Positions 33,162 to 42,400 of a stretch of 45,402 bases of DNA are shown here, one piece after another. The stretch is taken from assembly GCA_007135755.1 (NCBI GenBank), contig SLIG01000048.1, positions 1-45,402 of the forward strand, written 5' to 3'. The notes under the pieces were generated by a model. It did not search any database, was not told the origin of the DNA, and saw only the letters and a list, made by a program, of their open reading frames with translations. Source of the stretch: Cyanobium sp. Lineage in GTDB: Bacteria; Cyanobacteriota; Cyanobacteriia; PCC-6307; Cyanobiaceae. Positions within the stretch are counted from its first letter, which is position 1. Every line of letters begins with the position of its first letter. Made by a program: the position numbers and the translations under genes.

Positions 33162-34622
33162 ATGCCCGAGCAGGTGATCACCGACCGGCTGCTGCGCAGT
33201 TGGCTGCGCTGCAAGCGCCGGGCCTGGCTCGACTGCCATGGCGACCAGGCCCAGCGCCTCTGGACCTCCCACCGTGCCCTGGCGCTCAGCGCTCAGCTGG
33301 CCAGCTTCCAGACGCTGCTGCCCGAAAAGCCCGGGCGCGGAGAGGCGGCCTGCGCCGCTGCGGCGCCCGGGGTGGTGGGGCTGCGGCTGCATGGTCCGGG
33401 TCCCGGCGGGCTGGCCCTGCAGGCCCATCCGGCCCTGCTGGAGCGGGTGGCGGGGCCGAGTGTGTGGGGCGAGCACGCCTACCGGCCCGTGCTGGGCCGG
33501 CAGGGCCGCCATCTCACCCGGGAACACCGGCTGGTGCTGATGCTCTGGGGCCGGCTGCTGGCCGAACGCCAGCAGGCGCCCGTGCCCCAGGCCCTGGCGC
33601 TGGCCGGCGCTGGCCGGGGGCTGGAGCGCCAGCGGCTCCCCCTGGGCGGCGGCCTGCAGCGCCAGCTGGATGAGGCCCTGGAGCGGCTGGCCGTGGATCT
33701 GGACCGGCCGGAGCCACCACCCCTGGTGGCCGACCGCAAGAAGTGTGTGCTGTGCAGCTGGCGCGGGATCTGTGATCAGGAGGCCAGCCGCCAGGGTCAC
33801 CTCAGTGAGGTGAGCGGCATCGGCGGCCGCCGCCGGGAGATGCTGCTGGAGCACGGCATCACCAGCCTCGCCCAGCTGGCCGCCAGTGATCCCGCCGCCC
33901 TCGCCGAGGCCCTGGCCGTGCATGGCGAGCAGCACCGCGAGGTGGCAGCCGAGCTGGTGGCCCAGGCGCGGGTGCAGGCGTCGGCCCGGCCCGCGCGCCG
34001 TGACGGTGCCCCGTCGCCGGCCCTGCCGGAGCTGGCCAGCGCTCCGGGGGTGCTGCTCTACGACATCGAATCCGACCCCGACGCCCGCGACGATTTCCTG
34101 CACGGCTTCGTGGCGGTGCCGCGGCTGGCCTCGGCAGACCCCTCGCTGGCCTGGCCGCGGCAGGCCGATCCCGGCTGGCGTTACCAGCCCCTGCTGGCCC
34201 TCCAGGAGCACGGCGAGGCCCGGCTCTGGCTGCGCTTGCGCCGCCTGTTGGCCCGCTATCCGGCCTGGCCGCTGCTGCACTACGGCGAAACCGAGGCGAT
34301 CGCGCTGCTGCGCCTGGCCCGCCGCCAGGGCGCCCAGGAGGGGGAGATCGCCGCCCTCAGGGAGCGCCTGCTCGACGTCCATGCCCGGCTGCGGCGCTCC
34401 TGGCGCCTGCCGGTGAGCAGCTACGGGCTCAAGGCGGTGGCCGGCTGGCTGGGCTTCCGCTGGAGCCAGGCCGGGGTGGACGGGGCCCGCTGCCTGCTCT
34501 GGTGGCGCCAGTGGCGCCGCGATGGCGGCACCGCCCGGTTGCGGCGGATCTTCACCTACAACCGCGACGACAACCTGGCCACCTGGGCGGTGGTGCGCTG
34601 GCTGCTGGATCAGGACGCCTGA
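33162..34622 (+). CDS. TM0106-type RecB-like putative nuclease with Fe-S cysteines and RNase H-like domain
   Basis: The 486-residue product has a RecB/Cas4-like first half with cysteines at 17 (SWLRCKRRAWLD), 195, 198 and 204 (KKCVLCSWRGIC), the spacing of [4Fe-4S] clusters in Cas4/AddB-type nucleases. A helix-hairpin-helix segment (HLSEVSGIGGRRREMLLEHG) follows. The second half looks like the YprB-type RNase H-fold exonuclease, starting LLYDIESDPDARDDF and ending IFTYNRDDNLATWAVVRWL. The PD-(D/E)xK catalytic residues are not obvious: the expected region reads VWGEHAYRPVLGRQGRHLTR. Nucleic-acid processing is inferred; the cellular role is unknown. The C terminus overlaps convergent ygfZ by 13 bp. 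A TAGCCT box at 33150-33155 lies just before the ATG. Confidence 0.82.
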   Translation: MPEQVITDRLLRSWLRCKRRAWLDCHGDQAQRLWTSHRALALSAQLASFQTLLPEKPGRGEAACAAAAPGVVGLRLHGPGPGGLALQAHPALLERVAGPSVWGEHAYRPVLGRQGRHLTREHRLVLMLWGRLLAERQQAPVPQALALAGAGRGLERQRLPLGGGLQRQLDEALERLAVDLDRPEPPPLVADRKKCVLCSWRGICDQEASRQGHLSEVSGIGGRRREMLLEHGITSLAQLAASDPAALAEALAVHGEQHREVAAELVAQARVQASARPARRDGAPSPALPELASAPGVLLYDIESDPDARDDFLHGFVAVPRLASADPSLAWPRQADPGWRYQPLLALQEHGEARLWLRLRRLLARYPAWPLLHYGETEAIALLRLARRQGAQEGEIAALRERLLDVHARLRRSWRLPVSSYGLKAVAGWLGFRWSQAGVDGARCLLWWRQWRRDGGTARLRRIFTYNRDDNLATWAVVRWLLDQDA

Positions 34623-35590
34623 GATCCAGCCCCCACCGGCGGCTCCACGAACCCATCCGGCACCGAGATCTCCAGGCGGGCGCTCGCTTCAGCGTCACCG
34701 GCCTGCAGCTGGGGGTGATCCAGGGCGCGGCGGCGCACCAGGGCCAGGCCGATCCAGTCGCCGCCGGCCAGGGCCAGCGCTGAGCTGATCACGCCCAGCC
34801 GCGGGCCTTCGGCTGCCGCTGAGGGCTCGCGCAGCACCAGGCCCGGTGCCGGAGCGGGGGCGCTGGCGCCCGCCGGCCAGTGCCAGCGCCGCAGCTGCTG
34901 TTTCACGCCGTCGTAGGTGGCGAGCTTGGCGAGGGTTTCCTGGCCCACGTAGCAGCCCTTGCTGAGGCTGACGCGATCGGCCAGCCCCAGTTCGAAGGGG
35001 TTGTGGTCGTCGTTGATCTCGCCGGGCGCGGCCGGCAGGCCGTTCTGGATGCGCCAGCGTTCCTGATCCGCCGCGCTCAGGGGCTCCCGCCCGGTCCAGG
35101 CCGGCGGTAGCGCCCCCTCCTGGCGCAGCAGCAGGCCCAGCCCCAGGTCGCCGCTGCCCAGCTGCCAGCCATCGCCGCTCTCAAGCTCCCGCCACCCCCC
35201 TGGCTCGGCGGGGTTGGCGCCCTCCGTGCGGCCAGGCACGGGCCTGAGCAGCCAGCCGGGCTGAGGCGGCTGCAGCCGCACCCGGTCAGCGGGGAACAGC
35301 ACCCGGTCGAGGGCCTGATGGACCTGCTCGCCATCACCGGCCCACACCGCCAGCCAGGCTCCGTCGCCATCCACCAGCACCTCCGCCAGCGCCCGCAGGC
35401 GGGCGGTGGGGCTGATGCAGCAGGTGGGAATCCACTGCCCGGGCCGGGCCCCTTCGATCGCGGCGCTGGTCTGGCCGTGCAGCACCCGCAGGCTGTCGCT
35501 GCCATCGAGCCGGATCAGGCTCACCGGCTGACGGGTCAGGGCAGCTCGCTCGGGCCGCCAGGCCCAGGGGCTGGGCATCGGGCCGCTCAT
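34610..35590 (-). CDS. ygfZ: Folate-binding protein YgfZ (iron-sulfur cluster biogenesis)
   Basis: YgfZ uses folate to assist iron-sulfur cluster enzymes. The 326-residue product has a GcvT-like fold with [20 protein letters not shown] near the N terminus and the diagnostic [20 protein letters not shown], in which the cysteine is the family's conserved functional residue. The frame is open to 35653, but ATG 35590 coincides with the pyrE stop (ATGA overlap), indicating coupling. The C-terminal end is antisense to the last codons of the RecB-like gene. Confidence 0.92.
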   Translation of the reverse strand: MSGPMPSPWAWRPERAALTRQPVSLIRLDGSDSLRVLHGQTSAAIEGARPGQWIPTCCISPTARLRALAEVLVDGDGAWLAVWAGDGEQVHQALDRVLFPADRVRLQPPQPGWLLRPVPGRTEGANPAEPGGWRELESGDGWQLGSGDLGLGLLLRQEGALPPAWTGREPLSAADQERWRIQNGLPAAPGEINDDHNPFELGLADRVSLSKGCYVGQETLAKLATYDGVKQQLRRWHWPAGASAPAPAPGLVLREPSAAAEGPRLGVISSALALAGGDWIGLALVRRRALDHPQLQAGDAEASARLEISVPDGFVEPPVGAGSQAS

Positions 35591-36201
35591 CGCCCGTCCT
35601 CCCCCATGGCGGCGCGGCAGCTCGCCAGCTCGTCGAGCTGGAACAGGCTGCACAGCTCCAGTCCCGCCGCCGTCATCGCCTCCAGGCCACCCTCCTGCCG
35701 GTCGACGATCGCCACCACCCGGTTCACCCGGTAGCCGGCTTCCCGCAGCTGCAGCACCGCCTGCAGCGAGGAGCCGCCGGTTGTCACCACATCCTCCAGC
35801 ACGGTGATCGTGCTGCCCGCCGCCGGCAGCGGGCCCTCCAGCCAGGCGCCGGTGCCATGGCCCTTGGCCTGCTTGCGCACGATCAGGGCGTCGAGCGCCC
35901 GGCCGTCGAGGGCGGCGCGCATGGCCACCGCGCTCACCAGCGGATCAGCCCCCAGGGTGAGGCCCGCCACCGCGGTGGCGGCGGCCTCCACGTGCTCCAG
36001 CAGCAGGGCGCCCAGCAGGGCCAGCCCTTCGCCGCTGAGGCTCACCGGCTTGCAGTTCACGTAGTGGGGACTGGTGCGTCCCGAGGCCAGGGTGAAGCTG
36101 CCGTGGCGGTAGGCGCGGGCGGCAAGCCGCTCCAGCAGCAGGCGGCGCATCGCCGCCGCGTCGCTGGGCAGGGCGAGCCTGGACGCGGTTTCCAGAGACG
36201 G
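35587..36201 (-). CDS. pyrE: Orotate phosphoribosyltransferase
   Basis: PyrE makes orotidine 5'-phosphate from orotate and PRPP in pyrimidine synthesis. Key motifs are [20 protein letters not shown], a flexible lysine-rich loop in [14 protein letters not shown], and the PRPP-binding [19 protein letters not shown]. The start is uncertain: GTG 36201 gives 204 residues, ATG 36150 gives 187, and ATG 36249 gives 220. The conserved part begins near [15 protein letters not shown], so 36201 or 36150 is most likely. The stop overlaps the ygfZ start. Confidence 0.93.
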   Translation of the reverse strand, partial: PSLETASRLALPSDAAAMRRLLLERLAARAYRHGSFTLASGRTSPHYVNCKPVSLSGEGLALLGALLLEHVEAAATAVAGLTLGADPLVSAVAMRAALDGRALDALIVRKQAKGHGTGAWLEGPLPAAGSTITVLEDVVTTGGSSLQAVLQLREAGYRVNRVVAIVDRQEGGLEAMTAAGLELCSLFQLDELASCRAAMGEDGR

Positions 36202-36339
36202 CACTGGTGGAATGGCGGTGAATTGCCTAGTTTGGACATGGAGGCCCATCGCTGGCTCACGCCCCAGGGCCGCTTCCCTCCATCCGTTTCCAGGGACCGT
36301 CCCTGCCCAGCTGTGCATCAGTCCCCTGAGGTTCCGGCC

Positions 36340-36927
36340 ATGTCCATCCGTTCCCGCCTCACCGGCTCCCACGCCCTGCTGCTCAGCGCTGTCCTGCCGG
36401 CGGCTGCCCTGCTGGCGGGTCCCCTGGCCGGTCCGGCCCTCTCCGGTCCGGTGGTCTGCACCACCACCCTGGAGGCGCCGTCACCGGGCGCCGGCCGCGC
36501 TCCCGGAGCTCCGGTGGAAGTGACCCGCTGCGGGACCGTGCAGTCCGTGCCCCAGCTGATGGAGGCCCGCTTCTTCAGCTACACCGCCCCGTTCGCCCGG
36601 GGTGTGAGCCTCACCCACCAGATCACCGATCTGTTCGGCATCGCCATGGGCGGCCGGGACGGCAACCGCCTGATGGGCCTTGGCTTCACCGACCAGACCA
36701 TCATCTGGGACGGCAGCGCGGTGGAGAACACCACCCGCTTCCTGCTCGACCAGCAGCACAACCCGATGCCTCTGCGCACCGGCGACATCTCCAGCGGCTT
36801 CTCGGGCAGCCTCAGCGGCGGCGGCGAGCCGCTGCGGGTGGAGCCGGGCTCGTTTGATGGCCCCCAGCCGTTCTCCATCCAGGGCCAAGGCGAGACCTGG
36901 TCCACCCCGGTGCGCGGCCTCTGGTGA
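36340..36927 (+). CDS. Secreted protein of unknown function
   Basis: The 195-residue product has a clear signal peptide ([20 protein letters not shown], cleavage probably near GPALSG at about 35) and then a compact domain containing two cysteines, Cys40 and Cys64, that could form a disulfide. Recognisable stretches are [33 protein letters not shown] and [18 protein letters not shown], but I know no named domain for them. Export to the periplasm or outside is inferred. The ATG at 36340 has GAGG nine bases upstream. It lies just before the tRNA gene (22 bp) and is divergent from pyrE; the 138-bp gap contains a TAGTTT box at 36228-36233. Confidence 0.75.
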   Translation: MSIRSRLTGSHALLLSAVLPAAALLAGPLAGPALSGPVVCTTTLEAPSPGAGRAPGAPVEVTRCGTVQSVPQLMEARFFSYTAPFARGVSLTHQITDLFGIAMGGRDGNRLMGLGFTDQTIIWDGSAVENTTRFLLDQQHNPMPLRTGDISSGFSGSLSGGGEPLRVEPGSFDGPQPFSIQGQGETWSTPVRGLW

Positions 36928-36949
36928 GCCAGTCCGCCCGGCCCGCACC

Positions 36950-37022
36950 GGGGGTCTAGCAATCTGGTGAATGCAGCGGACTCATAATCCGCCCAAGGCG
37001 AGTTCGATCCTCGCGACCCCCA
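36950..37022 (+). tRNA. tRNA with CAU anticodon (elongator Met or Ile2)
   Basis: A full cloverleaf folds by eye. The acceptor stem is GGGGGTC (36950-36956) with GACCCCC (37015-37021). The D stem is GCA/TGC, the anticodon stem GCGGA/TCCGC with loop CTCATAA (36981-36987) and anticodon CAT at 36983-36985. The T stem is GCGAG/CTCGC with loop TTCGATC. The discriminator base is A37022; CCA is not encoded. The anticodon loop fits both elongator tRNA-Met and the lysidine-modified tRNA-Ile that reads AUA; the acceptor stem alone does not settle which. An initiator is less likely because the acceptor pairs fully at 1-72. The discriminator base is also the first base of the downstream ATG. Confidence 0.95.
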
Positions 37023-38377
37023 TGCCTGTGGCCGGCACCCATGCCGTGATGTTGTTTCTGGCCCTGGCGGCCCTGGTGATCCTTCGGGCCTTCTTCTCGG
37101 CCGGCGAGGCGGCCTTGATCCAGCTGCGGCCCAGCCGGGTGAACCAGCTGGTGGAGGCTGGCGAGCCCGGTGCGGCTGCCATCGCCAAGCTCCAGCGCCG
37201 TCTGCGCCGCGCCCTGGTGGCCACCCAGCTGGGATCGGTGCTGGCGCTGGTGGCCTTCGGCTGGGCTGGCCGGGGCCTGGCCGAGCGCCTGGCATCACTG
37301 CTGGCACCACTGTTTGCCGTCGGTGGGCTCACCCTGCCCCAGGCCGCGCTGGATCTGGGGGTGTTCCTGGTGATGGTGCTGGTGGCCACCCTGTTCGGTG
37401 GCCTGGCGCCCAAGGCCTGGGTGCTGCACAGCCCCGAGCGCTCCGCTCTTCGGCTGGCGCCGGTGCTGGGAGCCCTCAGCCGCAGCCTGGCCCCTGTGCT
37501 CGGCCTGGTGGAACGGCTGGGGGCTCTGCTGCTGAGGCTGATGGGGCTGCCGCGCAACTGGGATCAGCTGGTGCCGGTGCTGTCGGCCGGTGAGCTGGAA
37601 ACCCTGATCGAAACCGGCGGCGTCACGGGTCTGATGCCCGATGAGCGCAGCATCCTCGAGGGGGTGTTTTCCCTGCGTGACACCCGCGTTAGGGAGGTGA
37701 TGGTGCCCCGCTCCGGCATGGTCACTCTGCCGCTGGAGGTGAGCTTCGCCGAGCTGATGCGGGCCGTGCACGACACCGCCCACGCCCGCTTCCCGGTGAT
37801 CGGCCGCTCCCTCGACGATGTGCGCGGTCTCCTCGACCTGCGCCATCTCGCCGATCCCATCGCCCGCGGACTGCTGCAGCCCGATTCCCCCCTGGCTCCC
37901 TACATCCGGCCACTGGGCCAGGTGCAGGAGAGTGCCTCGCTGGCGGAGCTGCTGCCCTTGATCCGCAGCGGCCAGCCCCTGCTGGTGGTGGTGGATGAAC
38001 ACGGCGGCACCGAGGGCCTGGTCACCGTGGCTGACCTCACCAGCGAGATCGTGGGGGAGGAGGACAACCCCCAGGACCCCCACGACTTCCTCACCGCCCT
38101 GGGGGAGGGCTGCTGGTCGGTGGCCGGTGAACTGGAGATCTTCGAGCTCAACCGCCAGTTGCCGGTGCCCCTGCCCGAGGCCGAGGACCACCACACCCTG
38201 GCGGGTTTCCTGCTGGAGCGGCTGCAGCACATCCCCGCCGCCGGCGAGAGCCTGCGCTGGGGTGGGTACCAGTTCCAGATCCTCGCCATGGACGGTCCGC
38301 GCATCGAGCGGGTGCAGATCGACCGCCCGTCCGAACCGGCCGCTGAGCTGGCCGATGGTCTGCCTGCCGCGCCCTGA
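37022..38377 (+). CDS. CNNM/CorC-type membrane protein (DUF21 plus CBS domains)
   Basis: The 451-residue product has the DUF21 membrane domain (LFLALAALVILRAFFSAGEA first helix, further helices to about 180), a CBS pair beginning VREVMVPRSGMVTLPLEVSF, the hallmark VVVDEHGGTEGLVTVADLTS, and a C-terminal CorC_HlyC domain with VAGELEIFELNRQLPVPLPE. Family members export divalent cations such as magnesium or cobalt; the older name is hemolysin-like, which is misleading. ATG 37022 shares its A with the tRNA discriminator base, so after tRNA processing this start would be destroyed. GTG 37046 or ATG 37049, giving MLFLALAAL, are good alternatives. The frame extends upstream inside the tRNA. Confidence 0.9.
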   Translation: MPVAGTHAVMLFLALAALVILRAFFSAGEAALIQLRPSRVNQLVEAGEPGAAAIAKLQRRLRRALVATQLGSVLALVAFGWAGRGLAERLASLLAPLFAVGGLTLPQAALDLGVFLVMVLVATLFGGLAPKAWVLHSPERSALRLAPVLGALSRSLAPVLGLVERLGALLLRLMGLPRNWDQLVPVLSAGELETLIETGGVTGLMPDERSILEGVFSLRDTRVREVMVPRSGMVTLPLEVSFAELMRAVHDTAHARFPVIGRSLDDVRGLLDLRHLADPIARGLLQPDSPLAPYIRPLGQVQESASLAELLPLIRSGQPLLVVVDEHGGTEGLVTVADLTSEIVGEEDNPQDPHDFLTALGEGCWSVAGELEIFELNRQLPVPLPEAEDHHTLAGFLLERLQHIPAAGESLRWGGYQFQILAMDGPRIERVQIDRPSEPAAELADGLPAAP

Positions 38378-38391
38378 ACCGCGCCATCGTC

Positions 38392-38397
38392 GATAAT
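38392..38397 (+). promoter_or_regulatory. Candidate -10 box before the Gfo/Idh gene
   Basis: GATAAT, a five-of-six match to the -10 consensus, lies 23 bases upstream of ATG 38421 in a locally AT-rich patch (TCGTCGATAATTCACG). No -35 element was recognised at the expected distance. It would start transcription near 38404 with a short leader. Confidence 0.4.
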
Positions 38398-38420
38398 TCA
38401 CGAGTCTGCACACCGCTGCC

Positions 38421-39413
38421 ATGAACCCGGTCCGCGTGGGGGTCATCGGCATCGGCAACATGGGCTGGCACCACGCCCGCGTGCTCAGCCTGATCAAGGA
38501 TGCCCAGCTGGTGGGCGTGGCGGACCCTGACCGGGGCCGGGGACAGCTGGCCATTCAGCAGTTCGGCTGTGAATGGACCCCCAGCCATGAGCAACTGCTG
38601 GAGCGGGTGGATGCGGTCTGCATCGCCGTGCCCACCCTCCTGCATCATCCGGTGGGGCTGGATTGTCTACGGGCCGGCAAGCACGTGCTGATCGAGAAGC
38701 CGATCGCCGCCAGCCAGGAGGAGGCGGCGGAGCTGATCGCCGCCGCTGAGGCGGCCGGGGTGCAGTTGCAGGTGGGCCACATCGAACGCTTCAACCCCGC
38801 CTTCCGGGAGCTGCTCAAGGTGGTGGCCAGCGAGGAGGTGGTGGTGCTGGAGGCCCGGCGTCACAGCCCCAACCCTGAGCGCGCCAACGACGTGTCGGTG
38901 GTGCTCGACCTGATGATTCACGACATCGACCTGGTGCTGGAGCTGGCCGGCGCCCCGGTGCTGCGGCTGGCCGCGGCGGGGGGCCGCAGCGGCGAGGGCC
39001 CGATCGACTACGTGAACGCCACCCTGGCCTTCGCCAATGGCGTGGTGGCCAGCCTCACGGCCAGCAAGATGGCCCACCGCAAGATCCGCAGCCTCAGCGC
39101 CCACTGCCGCGCCAGCCTGGTGGAAACCGACTTCCTCAACCGCACCCTGCACATCCACCGGCGCTCCCACCAGTCGGTGAGCGCCGACCACGGCGAGCTG
39201 GTGTACCGCTCCGACGGCCTGGTGGAGGAGGTGAGCACCACATCGATCGAGCCCCTCTACGCCGAACTCACCCACTTCCTGGCCTGCGTGCGCGGCGATG
39301 AGTCGCCGGCGGTGGATGGTCTGCAGGCGTCGCGGGCCCTCCTGCTGGCCGACCTGATCGAGCAGTGCGTGGAGCAGCCCAACCTCTGCATGAGCCTGGA
39401 GCAGCCCATCTGA
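38421..39413 (+). CDS. Gfo/Idh/MocA family NAD(P)-dependent oxidoreductase
   Basis: The 330-residue product has an N-terminal Rossmann domain with VGVIGIGNMGWHHARVLSLI, the family motif HVLIEKPIAASQEEAAELI, and the substrate-domain segment LQVGHIERFNPAFRELLKVV. Members oxidise or reduce sugars, inositols and UDP-sugars, for example the UDP-N-acetylglucosamine 3-dehydrogenase WlbA/WbpB type. The substrate is not identifiable here. The gene starts 43 bp after the CorC-like gene with its own candidate promoter. Confidence 0.9.
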   Translation: MNPVRVGVIGIGNMGWHHARVLSLIKDAQLVGVADPDRGRGQLAIQQFGCEWTPSHEQLLERVDAVCIAVPTLLHHPVGLDCLRAGKHVLIEKPIAASQEEAAELIAAAEAAGVQLQVGHIERFNPAFRELLKVVASEEVVVLEARRHSPNPERANDVSVVLDLMIHDIDLVLELAGAPVLRLAAAGGRSGEGPIDYVNATLAFANGVVASLTASKMAHRKIRSLSAHCRASLVETDFLNRTLHIHRRSHQSVSADHGELVYRSDGLVEEVSTTSIEPLYAELTHFLACVRGDESPAVDGLQASRALLLADLIEQCVEQPNLCMSLEQPI

Positions 39414-39441
39414 GGCCCGGGTCTGAGGCGCCGGGCCGCTG

Positions 39442-42400
39442 TCACCCCGCCTCGCTGAGTTCCCGCAGCGCCTCCAGCTGCCAGCGCCGGCAGTCGGCCG
39501 GTGAGGCCCGGTAGAAGTGGTCCCAGGCAGCGGCCTTGTGCTGGCTGTAGTCGGCGGCCGGCACCTGCGGGTGACTGCCCTGCCAGCCCACGCGCACGGC
39601 GTGGCCGATCACCACATCGAGCGCCAGATCGTCCTCGAAGCGCACCTGGGGGTTGGCCTCCACGAAGGCCATCAGCGTGATCAGCGTTTCCGTGCACAGC
39701 TGCCGGTATTCCGACGCCTCGATCTTGCTGAGCAGGTGCTCCACCAGGGAGGCGAAGTTGCGCTCGCCCGGGGTCTTCTCGCTGAGCAGGGGCGCGCTGG
39801 CCAGGCGGTTGCGCTTCTCCAGCTTGTCGCCGATGACGATGCCGCGGCAGTGGTGCAGCAGGTCCCACACGCCGGCGTAGAAGTCGCGCGGCACGCGCCC
39901 CAGGGCGCCGAGGCGCATGCGGTGCTGCAGCCAGCAGTCGCCGCCGGGCAGCTCCTCCAGCGGGTCCGGTGCGGTCCAGCGCACCCGCCCCCTCACGTGC
40001 AGCTGCTCCTTGCGCTGCAGGGCCGTGCGGGCATGGTCGGCATCCAACAGCACCGCCCGCAGGCGGCGGCGGATTGCGTGGGGCGGCTGGCGGCAGAGGG
40101 ATTCGAAAGCCTCGATCGGCCCCAGGTCGGCCTCCAGGGCCAGTTCACCGGTGAGCAGCAGCAGCAACTGCCCAAGCTGGAGGGTGAGGCTGCCGCTCAG
40201 CAGGCTGGGCTCATGGCGGGCCAGGCCGTCGAGGGCCAGCAGCAGTTCCTGCTGCAACATCCACTCGCGCCCGTCCTCGCCGCTGAAGCGGCGGATCATG
40301 GCCGCGATGGAGCGGCTGGAGCAGGGGGTGGTGATGCGGGAGGCGGCGGTGTAGTTGCGCCCCACCACCACCTGCTTCTGGCGCGCCAGCAGGTCGGTGA
40401 GGGCGTCCTCCAGCTGGGGATGCACCAGCTGGAGCTGGGCGGCCATGCGCCGCACCCCATCCCAGTCGGCGGCGGCCAGGGCCCGGTGGTACACCTCCTC
40501 CAGGAGGCTGCGCAGGGCCACCGAGCGCCCATCCGGGCCCTGCAGGTGGGCATCGACGCCCAGGCGACGGCCCAGTTGCTCGAGCACTTCGCCCTGTTCC
40601 TCCAGGGAGGTGCTGGTCCAGAGCCGTTCGGCCAGGTCGGCCACGCTGAGGTCGTTGCGCTCGAGCTCCCGTTCCTCGGCGGCGGTGAGGGGCGCCTGGG
40701 GGCTGCTGGCCGGCAGTGGGGTGTCATCGGCCGTGGCGGAGGCTGGGGCCAGGGCGGTCGTCGGCAGGTCCACCCAGCTCGCCCGGTCGGCCAGCTCCTC
40801 CAGGCTGCCGAGCTGCACCGGCACGCCCTCCACCTCGCCGGCGCGCAGGTGCTGGGCCAGGGCCAGCAGGGGCTCGACACCGGCATGGAAGGCCCCCTCG
40901 CTGATCGGGATCAGCAGCAGGGGATCCCCCGGACCGCGCCAGTGGCGGCGCAGCAGGCGCAGTTCCGCCACCACGCTGTCCACCAGCTGCTCCGGATCGT
41001 CGGCCAGGTAAAAGCTGCCCTCCTCCAGCACCGCCGGCAGAAAGGCCAGGAGCTCCGGCTGCCCGGCGCCATCCGCGCTCCGGTAGAGCCGGGCGGTGGC
41101 CAGGGTGCGCATGTTGGCGGGGGGATGGCCGCTCAGGCCCAGGCCGGGGTTGGCTCCCACCTGGGCCAGCCGCTGGGCCAGGGCCGCCGAGGGAGCGGTC
41201 TGGACGCCATGGGCATGGCCCTGGTGAGGGCTGCAGGGCAGTCCCTGCTCGCCCAGATGGGCGGCGATGGCCGGCGTGGCTGGTACCAGGGCCACCAGCA
41301 CCCGCTCGGCCCCCAGGCTGGCGGGCAGACGCCGGCCGCAGGGGTCGAGGTCGGCCGGGGTGATCAGCCCGGCCAGCAGCAGGTCCCCCAGCCAGGTGAG
41401 GCTCTGGGTCCAGAGCAGGGGCACGTTGGGGTTGGCCACCCGCGGCTGGCTGCCGGGCCGCAGACGTTCGGCCGCCACCGCCGCTTCCGGCACCAGATAG
41501 AGCTCGGGCAGCAGGGCCACCCCGTCCACCACCTGGCTCACGCTCGCCAGCCGCTGGCGCCACTGGCGGGCTTCCTCCCAGCGCTCCTCGCAGCAGGCCG
41601 TGATCAGCTCGTAGGCCCAGAACAGGGGCCACTGGCACTCGATGTGCTCGAACTGGGCCAGCTCCTCGCGCTCGTAGTGCAGGCGGGTGTGGTCCTCCAC
41701 CACGGTCTGGTGTCCGTCGCGCCGGAAGCGCTTGTAGCCGTAGCCGCCGCTGAGGTCGCTGCGGATGCGCGTGCGGGTGCGTTCCACCAGCTGCAGATCC
41801 TCCACGGCCCAGGCCGGGTAGCCGATCACCGAGAGGCAGGCCGCGTCCACCTCCTTGCTGGCCGATTCCCGTGGCAGCAGCCCCTGCAGGGCCCGGCGCA
41901 GGCGCACGATCGCGTCGTGGGGGATCACCAAGCAGCTGCCGTCGCCGTGGGGTCCATAGAGGTCGAGCCCCTCGAGGGCCTCCAGAGCCGCCTTCACCAG
42001 GCCGATCGAGCTGGCGTTGCGCTCCGGCAGACCATGGTTGCCCTTGTCACCCCGCTCCCAGATGCCGTAGTCGGCCACCCGGTGGGCCTCGGCCACGTAG
42101 TACACCAGGTTCTGCACGAAGTCGCGCTCATGGCTGGAGCGCACCACCACCAGCCCGGCGCGGGTGAGCTGGGCCAGCTGCAGCAGGAACAGGCCGGTGG
42201 CATCCAGCTGCAGGTGGCCCCAGCCGTCGTCGGGAACCACCGGATTGCCGGTGGCGGTGTCGAACTTGGCGTGGATCGCATCCAGCCGGTGGCGGCTGTG
42301 CTTGAACCGCTCCACCTTGGCGGCCTGGCGCAGCATGGCGTTCAGCAGGCCCCGCATCAGCTGCAGTACCCGCTGCTCCAGCTCGAAGCTGCGCCGGTTG

